Of a DNA stretch of 64,000 bases, positions 24,621-35,922 are shown piece after piece. Numbering within the stretch: position 1 is the first letter of the stretch; each line of letters opens with the position of its first letter. A program made the translations under genes and the position numbers. The DNA comes from Styela clava (lineage: Eukaryota; Chordata; Ascidiacea; Stolidobranchia; Styelidae). Location of the stretch: NCBI RefSeq assembly GCF_964204865.1, contig NC_135263.1:3040501-3104500 (forward strand), written 5' to 3'. The notes beneath the pieces were generated by a model. The model saw only the letters and a program-made list of their open reading frames with translations. It searched no databases and was not told where the DNA came from.

Positions 24621-25043
24621 GGGTCTAGTTTAGTACCACAAGTACTTCCGGTGGGCGTAGCATAACGAATTTTGCATATGCTATTCCTAACGCCCACCTG
24701 ACTATGCCATCCAAAAATTACGTCACTACGACTTCACCATCACGTCATAGGGATTGCCAAAGTATAATTACGACCGCTCGAAATGACATCTGCGCCGCCG
24801 ACAACGAACTTGCTAAAGCCGGCGATCTCTCTCCTATAGTGATCGGTGTGACGAGAAAACGAGAGAAATTGGTTGCTCGATGTCGGGTGATTGTCTGTGC
24901 GGTGGGCCCTATTACGCCACTGTGACGTCGAAATGACGTAATTTTTCGGTGACGTAGTCAGGTGGGGGTTAGGATTGACATATGCAAAAATTGTTGAGCC
25001 AGGTCAACTAGAAGTACATGTGGTACTAAACTATACCAGACCC
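24621..25043. mobile_element. Short TIR element (MITE-1), 8 bp TSD
   Basis: Ends read GGGTCTAGTTTAGTACCACA and, inward from the right, GGGTCTGGTATAGTTTAGTA; the inverted similarity extends over about 110 bp, including the block TAATTTTT..GACGTAGT. GGCGTGAA flanks both sides (24613-24620 and 25044-25051). The paralogous site at about 1900 lacks it. A second full copy, split by another element, is at 50356-52961. No transposase. An 8 bp TSD suggests a hAT- or Merlin-mobilised family. Confidence 0.88.
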
Positions 25044-25051
25044 GGCGTGAA

Positions 25052-25390
25052 ATACCCAGTTTTACACATGTCAATCCTAACCCCGTGATACGCCCTGACT
25101 ACGCCATTCAAAAATAAAATTACGTCACTACGACGTCACAATCACGTCTTATAAGCTTTCGAAAGTATACTACGACCGCCCTAAATGGCATCTGCGCCGA
25201 CGATAATAAACTAACGGTAGCGATCTCTCTCATTTCGGATCATCGCCTGCGCGTCTTGGATGACAGTTCGTATAGTTTTAACTAAAGCAGTGTTTCCAAA
25301 TCTTTTCCCATCCACGTACCATTTCGAGGTTTTATACAGCGCTCGCGTACCGGGTATCACTCCGTAAGCGGTCATAGCGTGCTTTGATTT
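25052..25390 (+). repeat. Cassette flank, copy B
   Basis: Collinear with 1920-2255 (shared ATAAGCTTTCGAAAGTATAC and GCGTCTTGGATGACAGTTCG). It also resembles the MITE-1 interior, so an older relative of MITE-1 may be embedded in it. No gene. Confidence 0.65.
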
Positions 25391-26393
25391 GTCTCACGAA
25401 ACACGTAAAGATTTGTTCGGGATATAAACTTGCCAGAAACCAACGTTGGATGGGGCCACGACACGAGAAAAAATTCGTAAAAGATAAATGGAAAAAACCC
25501 TTGTTCAAACTCGAGTTGTTAATTATAGTTTGCACTGGACCAAAGATATGGGGACAATAGAGAGTCTGGCATAAAATGCGGCCACTTTCATAAGCGCTAT
25601 TGTGTGAAATTTATTGTCGCCATGTCTCAGCATGATAATTATAAATTTTTATTGAATGATCTATCTTGCATAATTGACGATCCAGCGAAGGAAGTAAATA
25701 AACAATAAAACTATGCAGGAAAGAGAGACAATAGATCCGTGGGGGTCTCGGAACCTGTTTTCCGATCAATGGAGGTTTGTTGCATGATGACATTGTTAAT
25801 CGATTGGGGGTATTTTTCATCTCTGTAGTTCTTTTCTCATCTTCTATGTTCCATTTGTATCTAAAAAACAATGTCTGAAAAGTAGGATGTCCTTAACTCA
25901 CTAAATCTAATAGAATTCCAATAATTGTCTCTTAAGCTTGGATCTAAATTCGGACGTCGTTTTCGAGCTTCTAATACTATTAGGCAATGGGTTCCATACT
26001 TTAGGTCCAAAGAATGTTATTGATTCTTGTGCTATTGATGTTCTAACATACGGAACAAAAAATCTGTCGTGACTTCTGCTATTTCGGGTATTATTATTCG
26101 CGAATACGCGATTAAAGCAACTAGAGAGTTGACCAGTAGAGGATAAAAACATCGATGTGCAAATCTCTAGTGTTAGTAAATCTTCAACACGTAGTAGTTT
26201 TTCATTTTTGAACAAATCCACAACACTATCTCTCCGACCCTTATCAAAAGTCATTCTCAAGAACTGATTACAGACACTTTGAATTTTTGCTGTAATACCT
26301 TTTTGACGATGCATCCAAGTGTTTATACAACATCGTATATGACTTTCTATTAATGAATGGTATAATGTTAACAGGCACGACTGCAATTTAATT
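25391..26393 (-). pseudogene. CR1-like LINE, 5'-truncated
   Basis: The open frame 25907-26386 gives 159 residues from the C-terminal end of a non-LTR reverse transcriptase: YHSLIESHIRCCINTWMH, then the thumb/C-terminal region and the family signature GPKVWNPLPNSI followed by FRSKLKRQL. This arrangement is typical of the CR1/L2/jockey branch. The catalytic RT core and endonuclease are absent (5' truncation near 26393). About 500 bp of 3' untranslated sequence follows to 25391. The copy at 3366-4110 has the same 3' end. Confidence 0.8.
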
Positions 26394-27539
26394 AAAATTC
26401 CTAGGAAGACAGAGCGATAATTGAAATATCTGATTTATATTTAAGTTTCCGAAACACAACTGAAAACTAACGAATAGAATTCAAAAACGCGAAAACGAGG
26501 TAATGTTTACAACCATGCTTGAAAATCTGTCTGAGTGAGAAAAGTCACTTTTTGCATCTTGCTGATTGGCCAATGTCACGAAGTAAACAAGGAAGTCGAT
26601 GCTCGGGGAAAGGTCCATTGGTCCAGTATTCAAAGAGAAAAGCGATTTCATCGTGACTAAGGAGAAGAATATCAACAAGAACAAGAGAGTTATGCTCAAA
26701 TATATGGACACGTAGCGCCTCATAGTGGAAAATTTTGATGGCGTCATAGCAAAAAATAAAAGTGATAGCCCTTTAGCAAAAAATATAATCTTTACTCACT
26801 GAAAATTTCAAAGCAATTGGCCCAGTAATCAGAGAGAAAAGCCTTCAAAACGATACAACATATGAACAAAACGATGATTATGTCCACTACGTTCCATAGG
26901 TTCACTCACGTGTACAATAACTACAAAGTTAATGTATTTTCTGCTTTGAATGCGTTTGTTTATTATCCACTAGCACTGGACGATGCGTGGCATACATTTG
27001 CTCGTAGCACATTGAAAGTCATGTATGAGCTCAAAACGTCAGTTTCGTTTTGTTCGACTTAGTATCGCCAGGGATAAAAATCCTTGCTCGCACTCCCGCG
27101 TAGAATGGGGAATTAGCAGCTAAGGAGTAGTGCGAGAAGTCAGTGTTGAGGAAAAGGAGATCATGCTAAGCTATAAATAAAATCTTTGTGTTTCGTCGTT
27201 GATGTTCATAAATCAGCTAAATATTTTGAGCTGACGTTTTAACAAAATTTACCATTTTGATAAAAAGTTTTAGGCTTGATAACCTCCTCGACGGGAGCAC
27301 TCTAGCTCTAAGGTTGAACTTGTGCTCGCATCTGAGCTATACACTATGACGCCACAAGTTTGTTAAGAAAAACGTTCCTCCCCACGGGCGTACCTCCCCA
27401 ATCACCACGACGACACAGCTTCAAGATCTCAACAAAGAAATTCCTTTGGTGGAATAAAAAACATAACATACTCGCTTTGCACCGAGTAGACCTTCTGGTA
27501 CGCGTACCACAGTTTGGGAGTACCACTGGTTTAAAGAGC
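26394..27539. other. Repeat-rich stretch without a gene
   Basis: 26640-26840 is similar to 53470-53720 and partly to 2530-2870. The frames at 26481-26747, 26862-27062 and 27344-27646 match no protein family I recognise and lack splice support. Confidence 0.4.
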
Positions 27540-27733
27540 AGTGACGTAATTTTTAGATGACTTAGGGTTGACATATGCAGAAATATGGATAGTCCTGAAG
27601 TATGCGCACCAAGATGTCGCATAACCTGAACCCTAACCGGGTACACAACCTGATTTCAGGACATCTTGCATACTTCAGGAGGTCCCAAATATGTAATGTT
27701 ACGCCCACTGGAGGTACAAAACTATAATAGACC
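27540..27733. mobile_element. MITE-1 fragment interrupted by a MITE-2 derivative
   Basis: The outer parts match the MITE-1 ends: GTGACGTAATTTTTAGATGA on the left and TACGCCCACTGGAGGTACAA on the right. A 98 bp inverted-repeat element related to MITE-2 sits at 27589-27686 (CTGAAGTATGCGCACCAAGA / CTTGCATACTTCAGGA), flanked by AAATATGG and AAATATGT (27581-27588, 27687-27694). The left end of the outer element is not clear. Confidence 0.6.
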
Positions 27734-27759
27734 AGTAGATCCACAATACTCGTGAGACT

Positions 27760-28470
27760 GACGGTCCACATAGTTCCATTGTTTCAAAATTTGAATAATG
27801 AAACTTAGTGATTCTTTAATCATTGATTGTCCTCATTGAAATTTGTTCTACATTCATTGAGGGTGTTAAAATAGTGATAATGCTAGTATGAGATGTGTCA
27901 TATTTTTATTTCATTTCAGATACAAAATTTCACCATCTATCATGTGGGAATTTGAGACCGAAATATTTGTTCCGCTTTCACTTGAATTGGAAGTTGAATA
28001 TAACATGCCAGCAGATGCCCTTTCTGTCACCGGATGTTTCACACAAAATTTACTTTATATAATTTAACCTTTTTTCTGTTAAATACTCGAGTGAATAAAC
28101 TCAAACCCCTAGTATTCAGCATAACATTGTCTTTTGATATTTCACAGTTTGGCGGCAAAGTATTGGATTTCACATTGTTGCGTCACAACAACGCAGTAAC
28201 AGGGAAAATGCTTGCTGAGTTTCAATCGGCACGAATTTCCTATTTTATTTTATTATCTGAGATTGGGTCGAGCTTGTAAAGTACTAAGACAGGAAAATGT
28301 TAGCCTTGGTTACTTTATTCCCGCCATGTGCCATGTTTTGTACATTAATACTGGTACGAAGTGGAAAGGCCACAGCTGGTCTTGAAGAAAGCACCTTCAG
28401 AAAATAATTTGAACATTCTGGAACAGGCAATTCAGGCTGAAATCATGCTACATTGACAGATCAGATAATA
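27760..28470 (-). repeat. R repeat copy C with linked flank
   Basis: 27760-28240 matches 55690-56110 (AATAATGAAACTTAGTGATTC and AAAATAGTGATAATGCTAGTA), and 28250-28470 is R reversed. It directly precedes a plus-strand zinc-finger pseudogene, the same gene-R order as in the other cassettes. Confidence 0.75.
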
Positions 28471-28489
28471 AATAATATGCAATGGTACC

Positions 28490-29345
28490 ATTTGACGTCC
28501 TCAAAAGACTTTTTGCAAAAAGAAGTTAAGAATGTAATGTTTACGAAAACCTTGATAAACAAATTGTTTCTCACATTCATCTAAAAGAAAAACCACATAA
28601 TTCTGAAATATGTGACAAACAATTTTCATTTCAAGGTGGCATGAAAACAGATATACTCATTCCTTTGGAGAACAGAAAGTACCATTCATGTGACTATGTG
28701 GTAAAATACTGACAACTATGGGACATCTGAAAGAGCACATGTTAATTCATGTTGGTGACAAAGAATATGCGAAAAGAAAATTACCACTGCCGATAGTTTG
28801 AAATTCCATTTGAGAACTCATTCGAAAGAAAAGTCGTATGCGTGTGAGGCATGTGGAAAAACGTTTAGCAGTAGAAGCAACCGCAACAGACATTCGAAAA
28901 TCCATACCGATCAGAAAGAATGTAAAATCAAAATGTATAGTTGAAAAAGCAGTCTCAAAAGGCATCATCGTGGACAGTTTGTTAAAACATTCAAGCGACC
29001 TTACGATGTGCAAATTCATTTTCGTGTACACATTGGTTTAAGGAACAATGAATGCAAAATATGTGGGAAGAAATTTAGTGACTCAAGTAAAGTCAAATGG
29101 CACTCATACGGAGGAGTGTGTGCAAAAATGTTTAAGCAACCCTTAGATGTGCGAATTCAAATGTTGGTCCACACCGTTCTATAGTTAATAAATGTAAAAT
29201 ATGAGCAAAATTGTTCAGATCACATTCAAGATTGAAAAGCATATGTATGTGCACAGTGTCTCCAAAATCTTTGAATGCAAAGTGTGTACAAAAAAATTTA
29301 AGCATCCTTCAAGTCTATATAAACATTCCGGCGTGAAATGAAAGT
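28490..29345 (+). pseudogene. C2H2 zinc-finger pseudogene, heavily decayed
   Basis: Reading across frames gives finger pieces matching 46950-48116 in order: HIC/EICDKQFSFQGG-like, then a region like KKITTADSLKFHLRTHSKEK, YACEACGKTFSSRSNRNRHS, NNECKICGKKFSDSSK, and last CKVCTKKFKHPSSLYKH. There are many frameshifts and stops and no long open frame. It is on the plus strand, so this copy is inverted relative to the others. Confidence 0.82.
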
Positions 29346-29984
29346 ATAAAAAATTATATTGAATAAAAATTTTCGAAAGTGGGCTGGCGAGATGCCAGAA
29401 TCATTCGGACGTAACAGTATCAGTAGTAACAAATAGTGAAAGAAATAGAACAAATGACATATGATCTGGCGGAAACGCCAAGCACGGTAAACCCGATTAT
29501 TATATGATGGTGTTGCAAGAGACCAACTCGAAAATGGGTAATTAAAACTAAATGCAAGGTGGTAATTTAAATGTTACTTGAATACAAGTGAGGGAAAATC
29601 CGAAATCAGTAGCGATAAAATACCCAGTTGCTACATGTAGAATGATAAAATTCAAGATAATTCGCGACAGTGTTCAGATCATCAGTTCATTTTTGACAAC
29701 AAAAAAACAAGATTTTCAATCCAAATTTATCGTTACACAAATTATCTAGAAGACTAATTTACAATTGAAGTACTGAATCAAATGTGATTATAACACACAA
29801 TATTTGAAACAATATGGTCAAATATTCTATTAAATTCCAAGATGATTTGAATGGTGTATTGTGAGGACAATAAAACTCACGGCAACTTATAAAGAATAAT
29901 TGTGCACTGTTAGCATGTCACTTACTTCGTACCTCCATGGTTAGTATACACACTTTCAAAGTACTAGATTAAGTTTTCCAAAAT
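29346..29984. other. No gene recognised
   Basis: AT-rich spacer between two zinc-finger pseudogenes. No repeat family or coding motif was identified. Confidence 0.35.
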
Positions 29985-30480
29985 AAAACTATTGGAAGTT
30001 CTGCATCTTTAAGTCGTTTCTCTGGCATGTATTTCAAATGCTTCGACAATATAGCAGATTCAACAAACTGTTTTCCACGTGATTTACAAGAATATGTATA
30101 TATAAATTCTTGCATGCTTATTTTTGCTGCGAAGCTGTGGCCTCTTCGCATACGATACTTTAAATTATTTGATTGCCTGAAACACTTTCCAAGCATCTCA
30201 CAAAAATATAGCTTTTCTCTGGTATGCGTTTTTATATGGTGGATATTTAAAATACTGAGGCATTTGTCACATATTTTACAAGAATATAGCTTCTCTCCTG
30301 TATGTCCCCGTATATGGACGTTTGGAGAATTGGATCTTGCAAAACATTTGCCACATGATTTATAACGCTTTTCTCCAGTATGAATTTACGTATGGTCATT
30401 CAAACGACCTGGTAGTGCACCTTTTACATAATTTAAAGGAATATTGCTTCTCTCCTGTATGAATTCGCGTATGATGATTT
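29985..30480 (-). pseudogene. C2H2 zinc-finger pseudogene of a different subtype
   Basis: Minus-strand finger remnants with canonical linkers: HTRIHTGEKQYSFKLC, YKSCGKCFARSNSPNVHI, RGHTGEKLYSCKICDKC and HTREKLYFCEMLGKCFRQSN. Stops and lost cysteines (EMLGK for an expected CxxC) show it is dead. The HTGEK linkers differ from the irregular linkers of the intact genes at 19421 and 46950, so it comes from another C2H2 gene. Confidence 0.75.
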
Positions 30481-30544
30481 AAATTATTGCAATTCTTAAA
30501 ACATTCCCCACATACTTCTCCACAATACAGACCGCGAGCAGAGG

Positions 30545-30850
30545 CTCTGAAAAACGCCTAGCGCACATCAGGTAACAACCTGAAAATGATTTTGAAATGT
30601 TCCTTAAAAATTTAGTAACAAATACTGCCTTGTTCCCACTTCCAAAAGTTGCACGTTTCACGGAAAAGACGCTTTTACTACAAGAAATATGTGCTACGAT
30701 CTGTCCTATATTCTCTACATTTTCGGCAATGAACAATGACTTCTGCATGACGTAACAATTGAATCGAATCAGCTGTTAGCGAGCGGATGAATATTAGTTA
30801 TTACTGCTCGACCTTGCGTTGAGTTGGGCAGCCTTTCCATAGCCCTGTTT
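30545..30850 (-). repeat. Duplicated ORF block, minus copy
   Basis: Encodes in one frame VENIGQIVAHISCSKSVFSV followed by KRATFGSGNKAVFVTKFLRN and ISKSFSG. The plus-strand copy at 45600-45897 encodes the same words with few replacements. The block ends at a conserved CATTTTCAGG that could serve as an exon edge. I do not recognise the protein. See the matching finding on silent differences. Confidence 0.5.
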
Positions 30851-31637
30851 AGTTATTGTTAGTTAAGTTATGCTATGACGTTGTTGAAAAATGTATAAGT
30901 AAGTTATTAAACACTTGTTGATCCCCACCACGGATATAGGCCGTTAGACGAAGCCTTGAAAAGGCCCAGAAAATGAGTTTCGTAGCGCACATCTGGTAAC
31001 TAAATAAATTCTTAAGTTTTGTGTGGAAATGAACATACTGAACGCATTACAGCTTGTTCCACAATCCTGATGCGAAATTGAATATAAGAGGTTTCCGGTA
31101 ATTCAATAACCATAATACATAAGAACTATGCAATTCGAGAGCCCTACAGCACACTAACACAAATGTATTCCTGTAAAGTTTTGCCTGACCAAAATCGGAC
31201 TTCCTCAGTCAATCATAATTTATTAGGTAGATTACGAAAAATATGGCATACATGTAACCAACAACAAAAAATACTTTGTGTGACTGGAGTCGCGAGTGAC
31301 CTCGAAAGCAGCGACGCCAACAACGCTGATTCACATTAGCGAATGAATTTTATGTAATAACCTGTACAACAAGAACAGCATAAAAAGCTACATCCATTTT
31401 ATGGAAACTATCAAACGTATTTATTTTTAAGCAATGAAGTCACAAATTAACATCGTGAGCACTAAAACACAAATAAAACAGTTATTTCTCACTTAGAAAT
31501 TTACCGGAAAATTCAAGAAAATTAAATGAATGTACAATATGTACATAACATAGTGAACAAAAATATTACAATTAGTCTTTTTTTAGTTTATGTGGTTATG
31601 TATTTGAACAAAGGCAATATTATTTTTAGAAACAGGA
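30851..31637. other. No gene recognised
   Basis: Contains a short match to the end of the duplicated block (GTTTCGTAGCGCACATCTGG at 30987, compare 45868-45887 reversed). Otherwise it is featureless AT-rich sequence. Confidence 0.35.
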
Positions 31638-32189
31638 TTACGACACTAACAAATATCCGGAAAAAACAAACAAATAAATGATACTTAATAAATCAACTGC
31701 ACTATCTAATTCACTTTTTTCTGAATTGTTTTCGAAATCCACCATCTTGTAGATCGACTTTTCCTCTATAAGTGTACTGTGATTTTTGCAGTCAATACAA
31801 AAACAAAAATCTGTGCAATTCAAGTTGATTTTGGCACACTTGCATAAATTATTCTGACTATTTTTCTTACACTTGCAGTTTGCCAACTCAAGAACTGATT
31901 TGAGGGCCACATGCTTCTTCAGTGAGTCATTGTTGGGTAGAAGAGTATAATCCTTATGTTTGCCAGTGTTAAATAGACGTGCCCTGGTATCATTTACATT
32001 CTTCATACAGTGAACAAACAAATGCCTCGTTAACCTCAAAAGATCTTCATAGTTGAGAAAAAAATGAATTGAAAACCTCAATGAAGTCTCCAACATGAGT
32101 TTGATGGGCAGTTCCAATTGCAGAAAAGTGCTAAAGTATTTCAATATTAATAGCCCATCTAAGCTGTTTGCAACTATTATGTTTCTCAT
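31638..32189 (-). pseudogene. Fragment with CXC (TSO1-like) cysteine motif
   Basis: Open frame of 183 codons. The middle part reads RARLFNTGKHKDYTLLPNND, then SLKKHV, then a cysteine-rich stretch CKCKKNSQNNLCKCAKINLN followed by CTDFCFCIDCKN. That order matches, from memory, a widespread invertebrate protein family of probable transposon origin that ends in a tesmin/TSO1-like CXC domain. The first half shows no clear match and is hydrophobic and irregular, so only the last exon may be genuine. No start or partner exon is certain. The Tx1-like LINE lies just upstream and may have split the gene. Confidence 0.45.
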
Positions 32190-32193
32190 ATAC

Positions 32194-32310
32194 CTTTACG
32201 CTTCAAGACTTCTTGTTTAATCCATTTTATAGCACTGATAGCAGCAGGGATTAGAGCCTGAGTTAGGTCGGATTCGTGGAACATTGCCGTTTTCTTTAGT
32301 GGTACAGTAT
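32194..32310 (-). CDS. Possible exon upstream of the CXC fragment
   Basis: 117 bp between an acceptor (CTCATTTTAG) and a donor (AAAG|GTATATGAG). One frame is open: TVPLKKTAMFHESDLTQALI then PAAISAIKWIKQEVLKRK. It has the balanced composition of real coding sequence. It may belong with the CXC fragment or be an unrelated exon; I do not recognise it. Confidence 0.35.
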
Positions 32311-32888
32311 CTAAAATGAGGAAGAAAATCCTATTTAGAACAGCATGAGTGTAAAAATACCACTAAATGCTAACTAATACCCTGAATACATAATGCATTT
32401 TATCTGATGCACAAAATGAGCGTATATATGCCTATTGCATGTACTACAGTCCAGCAGTGTTTGCATACCATTACTAGACTATATCTACACTAAATTTTGA
32501 TATATCACAGTCTGAAATGCCCTATGACAGTATGAGTATGGACTATAGACTACCGAATATTTTGAAACATCAACTGTCTGTCTACAACTTGATTTCTCTT
32601 TTTTTTTAATATGTGTTGATATATACATATATACAATACATACATACAATACATATATACAATAAGGTTCATCACATTACACGTCATCATCCAATATGAT
32701 CCCCATCATTATTATTGTATGTTTCATTCAGCATTAGTATCATCCAATTTTTTCAAATACATATCATTAATATAATCAAACATTCAGGTTATTAACAATA
32801 GTTACATAAAAACAAAAATGACAATTAGCAAATGAATAATTCACACCATTGGTCTTAGATTAATTTAAAACAATATTTCTTACATCTA

Positions 32889-35800
32889 TCAAAAACATTG
32901 GCATATATTTAATATATTAACATATTTGTTATCATTCCTATGCCTTTCTAAATTAAGCCTGTGTTTTAACCCCCTTCTAACTTTTTCTTTCACCCTTGTT
33001 ACATCTGGAGTAACTCCTTGAAATATAACATCATTTCGTTCCATCCATACTTTAAATCTAACAGTAGACAGGAGCAATATCAAAGCATCTATTTGAGAAG
33101 AAGTAGCATTTGGATACTCCTGTCCACCCATTATGCATGTTTGAAGCGTTTTTAAAAATTGACAATTACAAAACTTAATGATAATATCATAAATATAATC
33201 ATATATGTCCTGTAAGAATAAACATTTCCAAAACAAATGTTCATTATATTCAGGTTCTTTATTACATAGAACACAAATATCATTACCCGCAATAAACTTT
33301 ATTTTGGGTTTAGTTTTTTGTAGTTTGTAGAATTTTCCACATAATCTCGAAATTGAACGTTTTTACATAATTTGCCAAGATACCTCCATGAATATTTTTG
33401 CAACAATTGTTTACATCAACAGGATACAAAAAATTAACCAATTCTGAATTCATATTATTGACAATTCTTTTATATATGGTTCCATGATCTCCTTCTGCAA
33501 TTTCTTTCACAGTAATATTGTGCATTCTTATAAATTCTAATAGAGCATTGTAAAAATAACTTGGTTTTACATCATGGGTAATATCATTTTTTGCTTGTAT
33601 GCCGATGATTACACTTAATTGTTGACCAATATTATATTCCAACCATTCCATATTTCCAGATCTATTTTCTGTTTCACATGATCCCCATGTATAATATTCA
33701 TGCACACTCATTATATACAGACACATCAAAAATACAGGTATATCATATACTTCATATCCACATGACATTTTAGATTTACTCATAGCTTCAATTGATAACA
33801 ACTTCGGTTTGCCATCAAAAACAAATTTCATGACTTCAGTATTAATTCTATTTGCTATTACATGAGGTATTGGGAATACTCTTGCCAGATGTAAAACCAT
33901 GGGCAACATTTTAGCTTTTACCAACAAATTTTTTCCATCAAAGGTAAGTTTAAATTTCAATAGATCTTGGGTTTTTTCTTTCAACTTTCCAAGCCATTAT
34001 TCCAGTTTTCAATAGTTGTATTTTCATTTCGAGATGTCACACCAAGGACCTCAATTTTTTCATGTTCTTTAATTTCTCCTAAAGGGATCTGTAAACACTT
34101 CTTCCAACTCCCAATTCTCAGCAATTTTGTCTTTTTTCTATTTAATCTCATGCCAGTAGCTTTCTCGAACTGTTCTAAAACTGATAATGCATTTAAAAGT
34201 GATATTTCTGATCTAAATGTGAGTATAACGTCATCCGCGAACCCAACAATTTTTATTTCTTTATTTCCTGGCTTTCTTATACTTTCTATTTTCGGGTTAT
34301 TATTAATAGATTCTACTAATGGCTGAAGTGTTAGTAAAAGCATATACATACTTAAAGAATCCCCTTGCCTAAGTCCTCTTTCAATTGTAAAGCTATTTCC
34401 AATAAACCCATTTATAATAACAGATGAACTTGTATTATTATATAGAGCTGAAATAAATTTGATTATTCTGTTTTTCATTCCAAATTTCTCCATTGTTTTA
34501 CCTAAGAATTCCCAATCCATTGAATCAAAGGCTTTCTGAAAATCTAGTGACAACAATGTTTCTTCGCATATTTTTTTCCTTTTGCTGCATCACATATATC
34601 TCTTATGGTTATGAAGATATCACTTGGTTTTTTTCCTGGAACTGCCGCTTGGTTTTCACTTATCATTTTATGTAACAGCTTTTTTATTCTATTTGCAAAA
34701 ACTTTTGTTAATATTTTATAATCACTATTTAGTAGAGTAATTGGTCTATAGTTTTCTATCTTTTCTTTATCACCACCTTTGTGTATTAAAGTAATATATC
34801 CTAATTTTATCTGTAACTTGGTTTTCACTAAACATTTCTTGTAGTACTTCAGTAAATTCTTCTACAACAATTGACCAACACTGTTTATAAAATTCATTAC
34901 TCATTCCGTCCGGTCCTGGTGTTTTACCATCTTTCAGTTTAATTACAATTTCCTTTATCTCATTCATCATCTTCAATATTTGTTTGCAGAGTATCAGCTT
35001 CTTCTTCATTTATTTTCTTTGAATCAGGAATTGCATCTATAAACTTCCTCTGAACTTCAGTAATGTTTTCATTTTTCTTATATAGTTTTTCATAAAATTG
35101 TCTAGAGATATCCAACTTTTTTTCTATTTCTTTACATTTTGTCCCATCATTCTGTTTTAGACTTTCAATTACATTATCATTATGTCGATTCTTTAACTTT
35201 TCAAAGAACCATCTATTGCATTTTTCTCTTTTATCAAATTCATTTGATTGGTTCTTTATCAGCATTTTCCTCCTTTTCTCTCTGCTTTTTGCTGCTATTT
35301 TTTGTTTCACTTCTTTAAATTTAGTGATTAGTTTTTTTCCTTCATCAAGCTGTCTTTTGATTTCTTCGAGTTGTTTGTTTTCATCTTCTTCTGCTTTCCT
35401 ATTTTCCCTTGCAAGTCTCACAGAATGTTTTATGACCAGTTCTTTAAGTTTTTCTTTGATTCTACTCCACCACTCAATTTTTGTTTTAAACAGAATTTGC
35501 AATGTTTTCCATTGTGCCCATCTACTTTTCAATTCATCTAGAAAATTTTCATCGGCATAAACAGTTACATTATTTTTCCAAAATCCCTTTCCTCTTTCTA
35601 CCTCATTTGCTTTCAACTGTACTTTTATTACATACATGTCATGATCTGAGTGTACTGTTGCTGTACTTTTTGCTTCACTAATTAAACTTCCAGCTGAACA
35701 ATATAATCTATCAAGTCTTGCCTTGGTGTTATTATTTCTCCATGTGAAAATTTGTTTTTGGCCTTGTAAACGTTGGTAAGAGTCTACTAGATTATAGAAT

Positions 35801-35922
35801 GCGATCAAATCATTCAAATTCTTTGAGACATATTTTTTATCATACATATCTCCTGTAGATATACCCCTATCTATTATTACATTGTGCACACAATTAGTGT
35901 CCCCCCCCAAAAACCGTAACAT
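32889..35922 (-). pseudogene. LINE ORF2: endonuclease, reverse transcriptase, C-terminal Zn motif
   Basis: Visible in pieces. An APE-type endonuclease C-terminal half has GGDTNC, TWRNNNTKARLDRLY and the SDH motif (34960-35922). The RT has GKTPGPDG, NYRPITLLNSDYKILTK, LDFQKAFDSMDW, RQGDSLS and the catalytic FADD (33981-34830). The connecting region has MLPMVLHLARVFPIPHV (33310-33984). A C-terminal CVLC..EHLFWKC zinc motif precedes the tail (about 33230-33290). This layout is typical of the Tx1/L1 group. At least four frameshifts break it, and roughly the first 130 residues of the endonuclease are missing. Confidence 0.88.

Noticed and set aside
32609-32665. ATAC/ATACA microsatellite as an independent feature
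   Set aside because: It follows the 3' end of the minus-strand LINE directly and is best seen as its tail or target site.
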